Assembly (NCBI GenBank): GCA_947594855.1
Contig: CANQEL010000011.1
Location: 1 to 64,000 of the forward strand
Length of the DNA stretch: 64,000 nucleotides
From: an uncultured Lachnospiraceae bacterium
GTDB taxonomy: Bacteria; Bacillota; Clostridia; Lachnospirales; Lachnospiraceae
Reading direction: 5' to 3'
The translations under genes were made by a program, and so were the position numbers. Shown piece by piece: positions 18,922-29,401 of this stretch. The notes under the pieces were generated by a model. The model saw only the letters and a program-made list of their open reading frames with translations. It ran no database searches and was not told the origin of the DNA. Position 1 is the stretch's first letter. Every line of letters starts with the position of its first letter.

Positions 18922-21378
18922 TTACATCTCTACCTTTACCTTATCAAGATGCCATATTTCTTTTGCATACTCTTCGATAGTCCTGTCTGATGAGAATTTA
19001 CCGCATTTTGCCGTATTAAGCATAGCCATCTTAGCCCATCTTCCGGTATCACGGTATGCTTCTTCAACCTTCTTCTGCGCTGCTTCATAAGAGCGGAAAT
19101 CTTTGAGTATAAAGTACTGGTCTGCACGCTCGCCGCCGTTACTCTCCAGAAGCGAGTTGTAAAGCTCCCTGAAAAGCTCGGTATTTTCTGCAGAATAAGT
19201 TCCGTCAATAAGCTGCGTAAGTACGGCTCTTATCTCATGGTCAGTATTGTATATATCTCTTGGATTATATTCATTGTTATGCTCATATGCAATTACCTCG
19301 TCGGAACTGAGGCCGAATATAAATGCATTTTCTTCGCCGACTTCTTCAACTATTTCAACATTGGCTCCATCCATCGTTCCTATTGTAACGGCTCCGTTAA
19401 GCATGAATTTCATATTGCCTGTTCCCGATGCTTCCTTACTTGCAGTAGATATCTGCTCGGATACATCTGCTGCGGCAAATATAATTTCTGCATTGGATAC
19501 CCTGTAATTTTCAATGAATACAACCTTAATCTTTCCTTCAATGGACTTATCATTATTAATTACATCGGCTACATTATTAATAAGCTTAATAATGGCCTTT
19601 GCCCTTCTGTATCCGGCTGAAGCTTTTGCTCCAAATATAAATGTTCTTGGATATATATCCATTCCCGGATTCATCTTAAGCTGATTATAAAGGTGCATTA
19701 TATGAAGAATGTTAAGGAACTGTCTCTTGTATTCATGAAGTCTCTTAACCTGCACATCAAAAATTGAGCGCGGGTCTACTTCTATTCCATTATGCTTACG
19801 TATATATTCTGCAAGCCTTACTTTATTCTGGTGCTTGATATTCATGAATTCCTTCTGGCACTTAACATCATTCACATATACCGAAAGCTCGTTTATGTGT
19901 GAAAGATTGGTAATCCAGTCGTCGCCTATTTTATCAGTAACCCATTTTGCAAGAAGCGGATTGCCGTGAAGCAGAAATCTTCTCTGTGTAATTCCGTTTG
20001 TCTTATTATTGAATTTCTCAGGGAACATCTGATAAAAATCTTTAAGTTCCTGATTCTTAAGGATTTCCGTATGAAGCCTTGCAACTCCGTTTACCGAGAA
20101 GCCTGCAACTATCGCAAGGTTTGCCATTTTAACCTGTCCGTCATACACAATAGCCATCTTACGTATCTTCTCATGGTCTCCCGGATATCTCTTTTCTATC
20201 TCAAGTATAAAACGCCTGTTAATCTCTTCCGTTATCTGATAGATTCTCGGAAGCAGCCTTGAAAACAGTTCCAACGGCCACTTTTCAAGCGCCTCTGACA
20301 TGATTGTATGATTAGTATATGCGCATGACTTATTAGTTACTTCCCATGCCTCATCCCATTCCAGGTTATACTCATCCATAAGTATTCTCATAAGCTCAGG
20401 AACCGTAACGGTAGGATGTGTATCATTAAGCTGGAAACATACCTTTTCATGAAGTTTTCTTATATCGTCATGCTTTTCCATATATTTGGCAACTGCGCGC
20501 TGTATACTTGCAGATACAAAGAAATACTGCTGTTTAAGCCTCAGTTCTTTACCTGCATAGTGATTATCGTTTGGATAAAGCACTTCGCATATGGTTCTTG
20601 CCAGGTTATTCTGCTCAACTGCCTTATGGTATTCTCCCTTGTCAAACTGGTCAAGGTTAAATGTATCAACAGCCTCTGCATCCCATATTCTAAGAGTATT
20701 AACCACGTTATTGCCATATCCTACTATAGGAAGGTCATATGGCACTGCGCGTACTGCCTGATATCCTTCATGTATGAAACAGTCTTTTCCCTGTTCATTC
20801 TTACGTACTGCGACATATCCTCCGAATTTTACTATCTTTGAGTATTCAGCACGCTTCATTTCAAATGGATTACCATTTGCAAGCCAGTCATCCGGAGCTT
20901 CTATCTGACAGCCGTTTTCAATTTTCTGCATGAACATTCCGTATCTGTACCTTATTCCGCAGCCGTATGCAGGATAACCCAGTGATGATAATGAGTCAAG
21001 GAAACATGCGGCAAGTCTGCCAAGACCACCGTTTCCCAAAGCTGCATCAGGTTCTTCGTCTTCAATAACGTCAAGGTCAAAACCGATTTCTTCAAGGGTT
21101 TCACGCACAACATCATTTGCTTTAAGGTTAATTATTATATTGCCCAGTGCGCGGCCCGTAAGAAATTCCATTGAAAGATAATACACCGTCTTAGCATCCT
21201 GCTCTTCATACTGTTTATGCGTTGCAATCCATTTGTCAACAATGTCATCCTTGAGGGCATATGACAACGCCTGAAAAATCTGTTGGTTAGTTGCTTCGGA
21301 AATTGATTTCCTGTAAAGGATTTTGAGGTAATTTGCAATTTCCTGCTTTAATTCCTCTTTACTAAATTCTTTTTTCAT
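18922..21378 (-). CDS. glgP: Glycogen/maltodextrin phosphorylase
   Basis: GT35 enzyme that releases glucose 1-phosphate from alpha-1,4-glucans using phosphate and pyridoxal phosphate. The PLP-binding region ASGTGNMKFMLNGA is intact, with the Schiff-base lysine about residue 657, and the ALGNGGLGRLAACF motif near residue 112 is conserved. At 818 residues it is full length and ends shortly after the catalytic domain. It follows ileS by 38 bases with an AGGAGG site, so it may be read from the ileS promoter. It pairs functionally with GlgC/GlgD at the right edge and the GH13 enzyme at 50.5 kb. Confidence 0.96.
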   Translation of the reverse strand: MKKEFSKEELKQEIANYLKILYRKSISEATNQQIFQALSYALKDDIVDKWIATHKQYEEQDAKTVYYLSMEFLTGRALGNIIINLKANDVVRETLEEIGFDLDVIEDEEPDAALGNGGLGRLAACFLDSLSSLGYPAYGCGIRYRYGMFMQKIENGCQIEAPDDWLANGNPFEMKRAEYSKIVKFGGYVAVRKNEQGKDCFIHEGYQAVRAVPYDLPIVGYGNNVVNTLRIWDAEAVDTFNLDQFDKGEYHKAVEQNNLARTICEVLYPNDNHYAGKELRLKQQYFFVSASIQRAVAKYMEKHDDIRKLHEKVCFQLNDTHPTVTVPELMRILMDEYNLEWDEAWEVTNKSCAYTNHTIMSEALEKWPLELFSRLLPRIYQITEEINRRFILEIEKRYPGDHEKIRKMAIVYDGQVKMANLAIVAGFSVNGVARLHTEILKNQELKDFYQMFPEKFNNKTNGITQRRFLLHGNPLLAKWVTDKIGDDWITNLSHINELSVYVNDVKCQKEFMNIKHQNKVRLAEYIRKHNGIEVDPRSIFDVQVKRLHEYKRQFLNILHIMHLYNQLKMNPGMDIYPRTFIFGAKASAGYRRAKAIIKLINNVADVINNDKSIEGKIKVVFIENYRVSNAEIIFAAADVSEQISTASKEASGTGNMKFMLNGAVTIGTMDGANVEIVEEVGEENAFIFGLSSDEVIAYEHNNEYNPRDIYNTDHEIRAVLTQLIDGTYSAENTELFRELYNSLLESNGGERADQYFILKDFRSYEAAQKKVEEAYRDTGRWAKMAMLNTAKCGKFSSDRTIEEYAKEIWHLDKVKVEM

Positions 21379-21416
21379 AAATGCCTCCTAGATTATTATA
21401 GTCCCCAACAATCAAA

Positions 21417-24400
21417 TTATATGCGTTCTACGCCAATTGTACATTTTTCCCCATTAATATTCCACTCTTTAACAATACCTTCCACCGAACCAACATTTAT
21501 TGATTCAGCAAGAACTTCTTTCTTTATAAAGTCGGCATTCTTTAATAAGATGTTACTTAGCAGGTCATTGCCGTTCTCATACACATTAATATGGTCCATT
21601 ACCTCAAATCCGGCATCTTTACGCATATTCTGAATCTTACTTATAAGTTCACGAACAAAACCTTCTTCAACAAGTTCCTCCGTCAGGTTGGTATCTAACA
21701 CTACTGTCACACCGTTGCCCGATTCAGAGATATATCCTTCATGCCGGACTGCTTCTATTAACAGGTCTTCTTTGTCTATCACTTCGTCTGCGCCGTCTAT
21801 CTGCACGGTAATAGAACCTTTTTCATTAAGCTGTACAACAGCATCTGATGAATCAATCTCTGCAAGTATGTTTTTGAGCGTATTAATCTGCTTTCCAAAT
21901 CTTTTTCCAAGAGTTTTAAGCTGCGGCTTAAATGAATAGCTTGTATATGCGCTCACATCATCTGTAAAGCATACTTCCTTAACATTTAACTCATCTGCAA
22001 TTATCTGCGTATAGAAATCTGACAGTTTCTCATCTGCTTTAATATACATTTTAAGCAGCGGCTGACGGTTCTTAACATTCGCTTCATTACGGCATGCACG
22101 CCCAAGCACTACTGCGTTAAGCACCTCGCCCATTTCTGCTTCAAGCTTTTCATCTATCATATCTTCGCATACTTTTGGAAAATCACACAAATGTACGCTC
22201 TCAGGCTGTGTATCGTCAATACTGCACACAAGATTCCTGTATATATCCTCAGTCATAAAAGGAATCATCGGCGCTGCTGCCTTGCTTATCGTCACAAGCG
22301 CGGTGTAGAGAGTAAGATATGCATTAATCTTATCCTGCTCCATACCCTTTGCCCAGAAACGCTCACGGCATCTTCTTACATACCAGTTACTAAGCTCATC
22401 TACAAAATCCTGAAGTGCCCTTGCTGTTTCCGGTATCCTGTAAGATGCAAGATTTTCATCGACCTGCCTTACGGTAGTATTAAGCCTTGACAAAAGCCAT
22501 TTATCCATAACCGTAAGCTTATCATATTCAAGCGTATATTTAGTTGCATCAAAATTATCAATATTAGCATACAGCACAAAGAATGCATATGTGTTCCAGA
22601 GAGTTCCCATGAACTTTCTCTGTCCTTCCGTAACCGCCTTGTCATGGAACTTATTAGGAAGCCACGGCGCGCTGTTAATATAAAAATACCATCTTATTGC
22701 ATCTGCGCCAAAAGTCTGCAGCGCATCAAACGGGTCTACGGCATTTCCCTTTGACTTGGACATTTTCTGCCCGTCTTTATCAAGCACAAGCCCAAGCACA
22801 ATTACATTCTTATACGGCGCCTTATCAAATATGAGTGTTGATATCGCAAGCAGCGAGTAAAACCATCCTCTTGTCTGGTCAACTGCTTCGCTGATAAAGT
22901 CTGCCGGGAAATTTTCTTCAAATATCTTTTTATTCTCAAACGGATAATGCCACTGTGCAAACGGCATTGAACCCGAATCAAACCAGCAGTCAATAACTTC
23001 CGGTACCCTGTGCATCTGCTTTCCGCAGTGCGGACACTTAATAGTTACTTTATCTATAAACGGTCTGTGAAGTTCTATATCTTCAGGACAGTTATCAGAC
23101 ATACTCTTAAGTTCTTCTATACTTCCAACCGAATGCATATGTCCACATTCACATTCCCATATATTAAGAGGCGTGCCCCAGTAACGGTTACGGCTTACTG
23201 CCCAGTCCTGAAGGTTAAGAAGCCAGTCTCCAAACCTTCCCTTGCCGATGCTTTCAGGAATCCAGTTAATTGTATTATTATTCTCAATCATCCTGTCACG
23301 CACTTCCGTCATTTTAATAAACCATGACTCTCTTGCGTAATATATAAGCGGAGTATCACATCTCCAACAGAACGGATAACTATGTTCAAATTTAAGGACT
23401 TTAAATAATAGTCCCTTTGCCCCCAGCATCCTCATAATAGGTTCGTCCGCTTTTTTACAGAACATACCTGCAATATCTGCTGCCTCAGGCTTAAACTCGC
23501 CTTTTTCATCAACGAGCTGTACAAACGGAAGGTCGTACTTTCTTCCCACATTAGCATCATCCTCACCGAAAGCAGGAGCTATATGGACAACTCCCGTACC
23601 ATCCGTAAGGGTTACATAATTATCGCATACTACATAGTAAGCCTTCTTATCAGGAGATACGTAATCAAATAACGGCTCGTATTCCCTGTACTCAAGATCC
23701 TTTCCTATATATGAATCTACAATTTCATACTTTCCTTCAATTACTGAGAGAAGCGCCTTTGCCAGATAATAATATTCCGTTTTTACTATCTTATCCTGTT
23801 CCTCCTCAGCCACGACGTCATTCTTTTCATCAAGTCCCACTTTAACTTTAACATATTCCTCATCCGGATTGACGCAGAGCGCTACGTTAGACGGAAGTGT
23901 CCACGGCGTGGTTGTCCATGCAAGGATATATTCGTTATCTGTATCCTTTAACTTGAACTTGGCTATAACTGATTTTTCTTTTACATCCTTATAACCCTGC
24001 GCTACCTCATGGCTTGACAGAGGCGTTCCGCACCTTGGACAGTATGGAACTATTTTGTACCCCTTATACAGAAGCTTCTTATCCCATATCTGCTTTAACG
24101 CCCACCATTCCGACTCTATAAATGAATTATGGTATGTTACATACGGATCATCCATATCAGCCCAGAATCCAACCGTACCTGAGAAATCCTCCCACATACC
24201 TTTATATTTCCACACACTTTCCTTACATTCCTGTATAAACGGCTCAAGCCCGTACTCTTCTATCTGCTCTTTGCCGTCAAGTCCGAGTTTCTTCTCAACT
24301 TCAAGCTCAACCGGAAGTCCATGAGTGTCCCATCCTGCTTTTCTTATTACCTTATACCCTTTCATTGTACGGTACCTTGGTATCATATCTTTAATAACAC

Positions 24401-24584
24401 GGGTAAGTACATGTCCTATATGAGGCTTTCCGTTAGCCGTAGGAGGTCCGTCATAAAATGTATATGGTTCCCCTTTTTCCCTGATGCTGATACTCTTTTC
24501 AAATATATCATTATCATTCCAGAACTTTAATATCTCTTTTTCCCTGTCAACAAATTTCAAATCTGTTGAAACTTTTTTATACAT
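21417..24584 (-). CDS. ileS: Isoleucine--tRNA ligase
   Basis: Class I synthetase that charges tRNA-Ile. The HIGH signature appears as PHIGH near residue 55 and the KMSKS loop as QKMSKSKGN. It resembles the longer, eukaryote-like (type 2) IleRS group with a C-terminal extension; that group often tolerates mupirocin, which is inference here. ATG 24584 (MYKKVSTD) follows GGAGG; the longer open frame to 24647 lies in the leader. The leader is too short for a T-box. Confidence 0.96.
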   Translation of the reverse strand: MYKKVSTDLKFVDREKEILKFWNDNDIFEKSISIREKGEPYTFYDGPPTANGKPHIGHVLTRVIKDMIPRYRTMKGYKVIRKAGWDTHGLPVELEVEKKLGLDGKEQIEEYGLEPFIQECKESVWKYKGMWEDFSGTVGFWADMDDPYVTYHNSFIESEWWALKQIWDKKLLYKGYKIVPYCPRCGTPLSSHEVAQGYKDVKEKSVIAKFKLKDTDNEYILAWTTTPWTLPSNVALCVNPDEEYVKVKVGLDEKNDVVAEEEQDKIVKTEYYYLAKALLSVIEGKYEIVDSYIGKDLEYREYEPLFDYVSPDKKAYYVVCDNYVTLTDGTGVVHIAPAFGEDDANVGRKYDLPFVQLVDEKGEFKPEAADIAGMFCKKADEPIMRMLGAKGLLFKVLKFEHSYPFCWRCDTPLIYYARESWFIKMTEVRDRMIENNNTINWIPESIGKGRFGDWLLNLQDWAVSRNRYWGTPLNIWECECGHMHSVGSIEELKSMSDNCPEDIELHRPFIDKVTIKCPHCGKQMHRVPEVIDCWFDSGSMPFAQWHYPFENKKIFEENFPADFISEAVDQTRGWFYSLLAISTLIFDKAPYKNVIVLGLVLDKDGQKMSKSKGNAVDPFDALQTFGADAIRWYFYINSAPWLPNKFHDKAVTEGQRKFMGTLWNTYAFFVLYANIDNFDATKYTLEYDKLTVMDKWLLSRLNTTVRQVDENLASYRIPETARALQDFVDELSNWYVRRCRERFWAKGMEQDKINAYLTLYTALVTISKAAAPMIPFMTEDIYRNLVCSIDDTQPESVHLCDFPKVCEDMIDEKLEAEMGEVLNAVVLGRACRNEANVKNRQPLLKMYIKADEKLSDFYTQIIADELNVKEVCFTDDVSAYTSYSFKPQLKTLGKRFGKQINTLKNILAEIDSSDAVVQLNEKGSITVQIDGADEVIDKEDLLIEAVRHEGYISESGNGVTVVLDTNLTEELVEEGFVRELISKIQNMRKDAGFEVMDHINVYENGNDLLSNILLKNADFIKKEVLAESINVGSVEGIVKEWNINGEKCTIGVERI

Positions 24585-24626
24585 ATATATACCTCCAGTA
24601 TGAATTAGAACAAAAATAACGTTTAA

Positions 24627-24655
24627 ATAATAGTATATATTCCTCAAGTTGTCAA
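24627..24655 (-). promoter_or_regulatory. ileS promoter
   Basis: Perfect -35 TTGACA (24655-24650), 17-base spacer, -10 TATTAT (24632-24627), about 40 bases before the ileS start. Confidence 0.8.
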
Positions 24656-24663
24656 CGCTTGTA

Positions 24664-24692
24664 TTGACATTCCGTTAGAAATTGGTTACATT
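24664..24692 (+). promoter_or_regulatory. pncB promoter
   Basis: TTGACA (24664-24669), 17-base spacer, TACATT (24687-24692). It starts nine bases from the divergent ileS -35 element. Confidence 0.65.
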
Positions 24693-24714
24693 AAATAATT
24701 AGTAAATAATTAGT
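24693..24714 (+). repeat. Perfect tandem 11-base repeat at the pncB start site
   Basis: AAATAATTAGT occurs twice head to tail directly after the -10 element, covering the expected transcription start. It could be an operator, or simply AT-rich sequence. Confidence 0.5.
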
Positions 24715-24754
24715 TACATATATTTAAATTCTTACTAAAAGGGAAGTGTCGGAT

Positions 24755-26233
24755 ATGAGCACAAGCAACCTTACGTTACTGACTGATTTCTATGAGCTGA
24801 CCATGATGCAGGGGTATTTTAAAAATAATACAAACCCAACCGTTGTATTTGACATGTTTTACCGTGTAAACCCTAATGACGGCGGATATGCCATATGCTG
24901 CGGCCTTGAACAGCTTATAGATTACATTAAAAATTTGCATTTTAGTTACGAAGATATTGAATATCTCAGAGAACTTAAAATATTTGATGAGGATTTTCTT
25001 AACTATCTTGCAGGTTTTCATTTCTCAGGGGATATATATGCAATACCCGAAGGAAGCATCGTGTTCCCTATGGAACCGCTTGTAAAAGTTGTAGCCCCTA
25101 TCATGGAAGCGCAGCTTGTAGAAACAGCTATATTATGTATTATGAACCATCAGAGCCTCATTGCAACCAAAGCCGCCCGCGTCTGTCACGCCGCAAGAGG
25201 AGACGGAGTAATGGAATTCGGTCTGAGACGCGCGCAGGGTCCCGATGCCGCAACTCTTGGAGCCAGGGCTGCTGTTATTGCAGGATGTATCGGAACAAGC
25301 AACGTACTGTGCGCAAAGAAATTCAACCTTCCCGCGCTGGGAACGCACGCCCACAGCTGGATAATGAGCTTCTCTGACGAACTTACCGCTTTCCGTAAAT
25401 ATGCGGAGCTTTATCCTAATAATACGACACTTCTTGTAGATACATATGACACTCTCCGTTCAGGTATTCCAAATGCAATAAAAGTATTTACTGAACTCAG
25501 GGAAGCAGGGCATATGCCCAAAATGTACGGAATACGTCTTGACAGCGGTGATTTATCATATCTGTCCAAAAAGGCACGCGTCATGCTTGATAAAGCAGGT
25601 TTCACCGATGCCGTTATATGCGCGTCAAGCGACCTTGACGAATACCTTATAGACTCCCTTAAAACACAGGGAGCGGCAATTAACTCCTGGGGAGTAGGCA
25701 CCAATCTTATTACTTCAAAAGACCACCCTGCATTTGGCGGAGTATACAAACTTGCTGCAATAAAAGACGGCGATACATTTATTCCAAGAATAAAACTCTC
25801 GGAGAACCAGTGGAAAATAACCAATCCGGGCAATAAGACCGTATACAGGATATACCATAAAGACAGCGGTAAAATCCATGCGGACCTTATATGCCTTGCA
25901 GACGAAGTGTTCGATGAAAATGAGCCTTTGCTCCTGTTTGACCCGGTAAACACCTGGAAAAAACTTCTTCTTGAACCGGGTACATACACCATACGCGAGA
26001 TGCTTGTCCCTATTTTTCAAAATGGTACATGTGTATATGAGTCTCCGGATGTCATGGATATAAGAAACTACTGTTTAGAGGAACAGTCTACGCTTTGGGA
26101 GGAAACCAAACGTTTTGTAAACCCTCACAACGTATATGTGGATCTTTCTGAAAAACTCTGGAAAATAAAAAATGAACTGCTTGCATCATATAGTTCATCT
26201 GCAGCAGGAAACAGGAGCAAAAATAATGATTAA
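24755..26233 (+). CDS. pncB: Nicotinate phosphoribosyltransferase
   Basis: Converts nicotinate and PRPP to nicotinate mononucleotide in NAD salvage. The sequence starts with the family pattern LLTDFYELTMMQGYF and includes FGLRRAQGPDAA, the HAHSWIMSF segment around the active-site histidine, the GIRLDSGDLSYLSKKAR phosphoribosyl-binding part and WGVGTNLITS. Length 492 is usual. ATG 24755 sits ten bases after AGGGA; the upstream GTG at 24746 is too close. The downstream PAP2 gene overlaps its end by eight bases. Confidence 0.95.
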   Translation: MSTSNLTLLTDFYELTMMQGYFKNNTNPTVVFDMFYRVNPNDGGYAICCGLEQLIDYIKNLHFSYEDIEYLRELKIFDEDFLNYLAGFHFSGDIYAIPEGSIVFPMEPLVKVVAPIMEAQLVETAILCIMNHQSLIATKAARVCHAARGDGVMEFGLRRAQGPDAATLGARAAVIAGCIGTSNVLCAKKFNLPALGTHAHSWIMSFSDELTAFRKYAELYPNNTTLLVDTYDTLRSGIPNAIKVFTELREAGHMPKMYGIRLDSGDLSYLSKKARVMLDKAGFTDAVICASSDLDEYLIDSLKTQGAAINSWGVGTNLITSKDHPAFGGVYKLAAIKDGDTFIPRIKLSENQWKITNPGNKTVYRIYHKDSGKIHADLICLADEVFDENEPLLLFDPVNTWKKLLLEPGTYTIREMLVPIFQNGTCVYESPDVMDIRNYCLEEQSTLWEETKRFVNPHNVYVDLSEKLWKIKNELLASYSSSAAGNRSKNND

Positions 26234-26858
26234 AAAATACAATCACATATTATTTTTACTGTATATTCCAATATATATGGCCTGCTTCATAGCTCTTGAA
26301 AGCAGGCCGGTTGAACTTGGAACCAACATACATATTGCACTTGATGACATGATTCCTTTTAATAAGTATTTTATTATTCCATATTTTTTATGGTTTGCAT
26401 ATATCACTGTAACAATTATATTTTTCTTTTTTTATGACAAACTTGAACTGATAAAGTATGCCGTTTTTCTAATAACAGGCATGTCGATATGCATAATTAT
26501 ATATGCCGTTTTCCCATCATATCAGACGCTCCGCCCGGTTATTACCGATAACGATATATTTTCAAAAATGGTACGTTTTATATACAGCATAGACTCTTCA
26601 TCAGACGTGTGCCCCAGTATTCATGTGCTCAATTCAATAGCTGCACATATTGCTATCGTAAAAAGCAGATTTTTTAAATCAAAAAGAACCGTTAAAGCGC
26701 TTTCTTTTATATTAGTGGTTCTAATCTGCCTTTCTACCGTATTTTTGAAACAACATTCTGTAGTAGACGGCGTGTGCGCAATAATACTTGCTGCAATACT
26801 TTATATCCCTGTCTACAGCAGATTCAGTATTTTTAATCGTTTTAAAAAAGTACGGTAA
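26226..26858 (+). CDS. PAP2-family membrane phosphatase-like protein
   Basis: A 210-residue membrane protein with five or six hydrophobic segments. Motif traces of the PAP2 superfamily are visible: LRP near residue 115, CPSIHVLNS near 143 and an H...D pair in KQHSVVDG near 190. The first motif lacks the usual lysine and the second has Ile in place of Gly, as in the inositolphosphotransferase/Aur1-like branch. ATG 26226 has an AGGAG site and overlaps the pncB stop by eight bases, so translation may be coupled. The substrate is unknown; a lipid phosphate role is likely. Confidence 0.75.
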   Translation: MIKKYNHILFLLYIPIYMACFIALESRPVELGTNIHIALDDMIPFNKYFIIPYFLWFAYITVTIIFFFFYDKLELIKYAVFLITGMSICIIIYAVFPSYQTLRPVITDNDIFSKMVRFIYSIDSSSDVCPSIHVLNSIAAHIAIVKSRFFKSKRTVKALSFILVVLICLSTVFLKQHSVVDGVCAIILAAILYIPVYSRFSIFNRFKKVR

Positions 26859-26866
26859 TTGCGGTT

Positions 26867-27883
26867 TTAAGAGAAACCGTATATACGCCTTGAAAGCCTG
26901 TATCCGTATATTATTATCTTACGGCCGGCATAACTTTTCATCTGCATTGGCCTTCCAAGCAGGCACTTATTTACAAGCTTTGCTGTTTCAGGGCTTGAAG
27001 TCCTCAGATACTTCCATAACTCATCCCTCTTTTCAAGGCTTTCTTTTGTATTTTCCCTTACAAGAAATACTGAACTTACAGTCATCATCATAGTAAGATA
27101 TTTGGTCATGTATTTCCTTAATTTGTCATCCTTTATTGAAGGCAGATCATGTGCATCTATCATTATTTTGGTAATTTTAATCTGCTGGTCTATCCTTTTC
27201 TGCATTATATCCTCATTGACAGACTGATCTGTTCTTCCTATGTAATATCTGTACAAATCAATGTCCAAATAATATATTGTATGCACATACGGAAGCGGCG
27301 TATATACAAATATATTATCCACATAAAATGTATGTTTCGGAAGTTCCAGTCCACATTCCCTTAAAACGTCAGTACGGTAAATAACAGAATGCATAAGAAT
27401 ATTCTGGCTTACTTTGAAATGACCCATATCAGCCCACGTAAAAACTTTCTGTTCAGGCATTGCGCTACGATAATTAATAACCTTCTGCCTGCCTGTATTC
27501 TGGTTCTCATATACATAATTTGCAATAAACATGTCCACTTTTGTTCCGTTATCGCAAAAATGCCTTATTGTATTTATCATAACGCACAATGCTCTAGTAT
27601 CAAACCAGTCATCGCTATCAAGCACCTTATAGTACATTCCCGTTGCATTATAAAGTCCGGTATTAACCGCGCTGCCATGTCCCCCATTGGGTTGTGTAAC
27701 AGCCTTTACAATTCCGGGATACTTTTCTTCATATTCTTTTCCTATTTTAAACGTATCATCTGACGAACCATCATCTACTACAATAATTTCCACATCCTCA
27801 CCACAGGGAATAATAGAATCTATTGCCCTGCGCATATACTCTGCTGAATTGTAGCAGGGAATCCCAACTGACAGTATCTTCAT
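26867..27883 (-). CDS. Family 2 glycosyltransferase
   Basis: A GT-A fold glycosyltransferase. The N-terminus has the typical VGIPCYNSAEYMRRAIDSI start, the nucleotide-sugar region IIVVDDGSSDDT, and the metal-binding DxD as DSDD near residue 91. No membrane segments are evident, so it acts in the cytoplasm or at the membrane face. It lies 37 bases after the histidine kinase gene, so the three genes may be co-transcribed. Acceptor and sugar cannot be told. Confidence 0.85.
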   Translation of the reverse strand: MKILSVGIPCYNSAEYMRRAIDSIIPCGEDVEIIVVDDGSSDDTFKIGKEYEEKYPGIVKAVTQPNGGHGSAVNTGLYNATGMYYKVLDSDDWFDTRALCVMINTIRHFCDNGTKVDMFIANYVYENQNTGRQKVINYRSAMPEQKVFTWADMGHFKVSQNILMHSVIYRTDVLRECGLELPKHTFYVDNIFVYTPLPYVHTIYYLDIDLYRYYIGRTDQSVNEDIMQKRIDQQIKITKIMIDAHDLPSIKDDKLRKYMTKYLTMMMTVSSVFLVRENTKESLEKRDELWKYLRTSSPETAKLVNKCLLGRPMQMKSYAGRKIIIYGYRLSRRIYGFS

Positions 27884-27920
27884 AAACTCTCTCCTTTTCC
27901 AATGCTATTCAGTAAAAATA

Positions 27921-29399
27921 TTAATCTTCTGGAGGCTCTATCATATCAAATTCAAATATAAACTCGCTGCCCTCTCCCTCTGCACTTTTCACAATTATAT
28001 CACCACCATGTTTAATTGCAATACCTTTGGCAATCATAAGTCCAAGTCCCGAACCTTTTTCATTCATCCGTAGTTTGGACTTATAGAATTTTTCAAATAT
28101 ATTAGGCAGAATCTCTTCCTTAATTCCAACACCGTGGTCACGTATGCTTACATACATCTTTTCATTAATTTTTATATTTACCTCAACTACGGAATTCTCA
28201 TGTGAAAATTTTATCGCATTATCCATAATTACCATAAACATCTGCCTCAGCCTGTCATAATCACCTAACATAAAGCAATATGGGTCATCTGCATTAAATT
28301 TTATCACTATTCCCTTTTTTTCACTTAATACCCTTGCGCTTCTTATAACATCTTCAAATATCTGAACCACGCTTACCGGCTCTTTTTCTATCTTAAAATC
28401 CGGATTCTGCATCTTTGACAAAGTAAGCAAATCTCCTACAAGCCTCTCCATTCCACTACATTCTTTAAGCATCCTCTGAAGCGAATAATTAATCTTTTCT
28501 TCATCGGTAACATAGCCGTCTGCAAGTGATTCAGCATATCCCCGTATAACCGTAATAGGCGTTCTTAACTCATGTGATACATTAGCAAAAAAGTCCATTC
28601 TGCTTTGTTCCAACTCATCACGTATATGCTCATTTTCAGCAAGCTTATCCGAAAGTATGTCTATAGTATGCCCAAGTTCGCCTACTTCACCACTTCCATT
28701 AATACCCGTTTTAACCGAATATTTCCCTTTCGCAAGCTCTGCTGCAGTCTGTCTTATCCTTGATATCGGCACAGATATCTGCCCGGCAAAAAACAATGCC
28801 ATAAGAAATGATGCTACCCATGATATAACCATGCTTATGAGCACAATTTTTTTGCAGTTATTTATCATCTGGACTCTGCTTTCAGCAATCCCATTCAGAA
28901 GTACGGTGCCTGAAATCATTCCTCCTGCATCATGGACCGGCGCTGCCGCCCTTATCATTTCTGCATCATAAATCTCATCATAGCTCTGGTTCCCAACAGG
29001 ACTATCCTTTTTACAGGCATTATTTATAACCTTCTTCATTCCCCCGGAAAGGTCTTTATATTTCATTTTCACATTACAATATTTAGGTTTCAGCCTGTTA
29101 TCAGCTTTACGGTAAGGCATTATCCATACATCGACCATCTGGCTGTCCAGAATGGATTCAACCGCATCCATATAATTCAGATAATCTGAATTTTCTTCAC
29201 TTATTGAATATTCTTCAACATTATCTGCTATTCTTTTGGCGTCAGTTATAAGCTGTTCTGCATAATCCTGTATTATATTTCTTGAATACATCTTCACAAA
29301 TACAATTCCGGTAATTGTCACAAATAACGAAAATACGATTCCGAATATTACCAATATCCTGAAATATATTGTATTGTAAAAGCGAATACCTTTTTTCAA
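27921..29399 (-). CDS. Sensor histidine kinase
   Basis: Membrane-bound kinase of 492 residues: first membrane segment (about 13-36), an extracellular sensor domain (about 37-183), second membrane segment (about 184-207), HAMP linker, HisKA with the phospho-acceptor His276 in NVSHELRTP, and a HATPase domain with the N-box DNAIKFS and G boxes DHGVGI and GSGLGL. The start is TTG; the first in-frame ATG would delete the first membrane segment. An AGGG site lies before the TTG. It begins right after the response regulator stop, forming a PhoPR-like pair. The signal is unknown. Confidence 0.92.
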   Translation of the reverse strand: MKKGIRFYNTIYFRILVIFGIVFSLFVTITGIVFVKMYSRNIIQDYAEQLITDAKRIADNVEEYSISEENSDYLNYMDAVESILDSQMVDVWIMPYRKADNRLKPKYCNVKMKYKDLSGGMKKVINNACKKDSPVGNQSYDEIYDAEMIRAAAPVHDAGGMISGTVLLNGIAESRVQMINNCKKIVLISMVISWVASFLMALFFAGQISVPISRIRQTAAELAKGKYSVKTGINGSGEVGELGHTIDILSDKLAENEHIRDELEQSRMDFFANVSHELRTPITVIRGYAESLADGYVTDEEKINYSLQRMLKECSGMERLVGDLLTLSKMQNPDFKIEKEPVSVVQIFEDVIRSARVLSEKKGIVIKFNADDPYCFMLGDYDRLRQMFMVIMDNAIKFSHENSVVEVNIKINEKMYVSIRDHGVGIKEEILPNIFEKFYKSKLRMNEKGSGLGLMIAKGIAIKHGGDIIVKSAEGEGSEFIFEFDMIEPPED

Positions 29400-29401
29400 A
29401 T

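Noticed and set aside
24585-24626. T-box leader before ileS
   Set aside because: The leader from the promoter to the start is only about 40 bases, far too short for a T-box.
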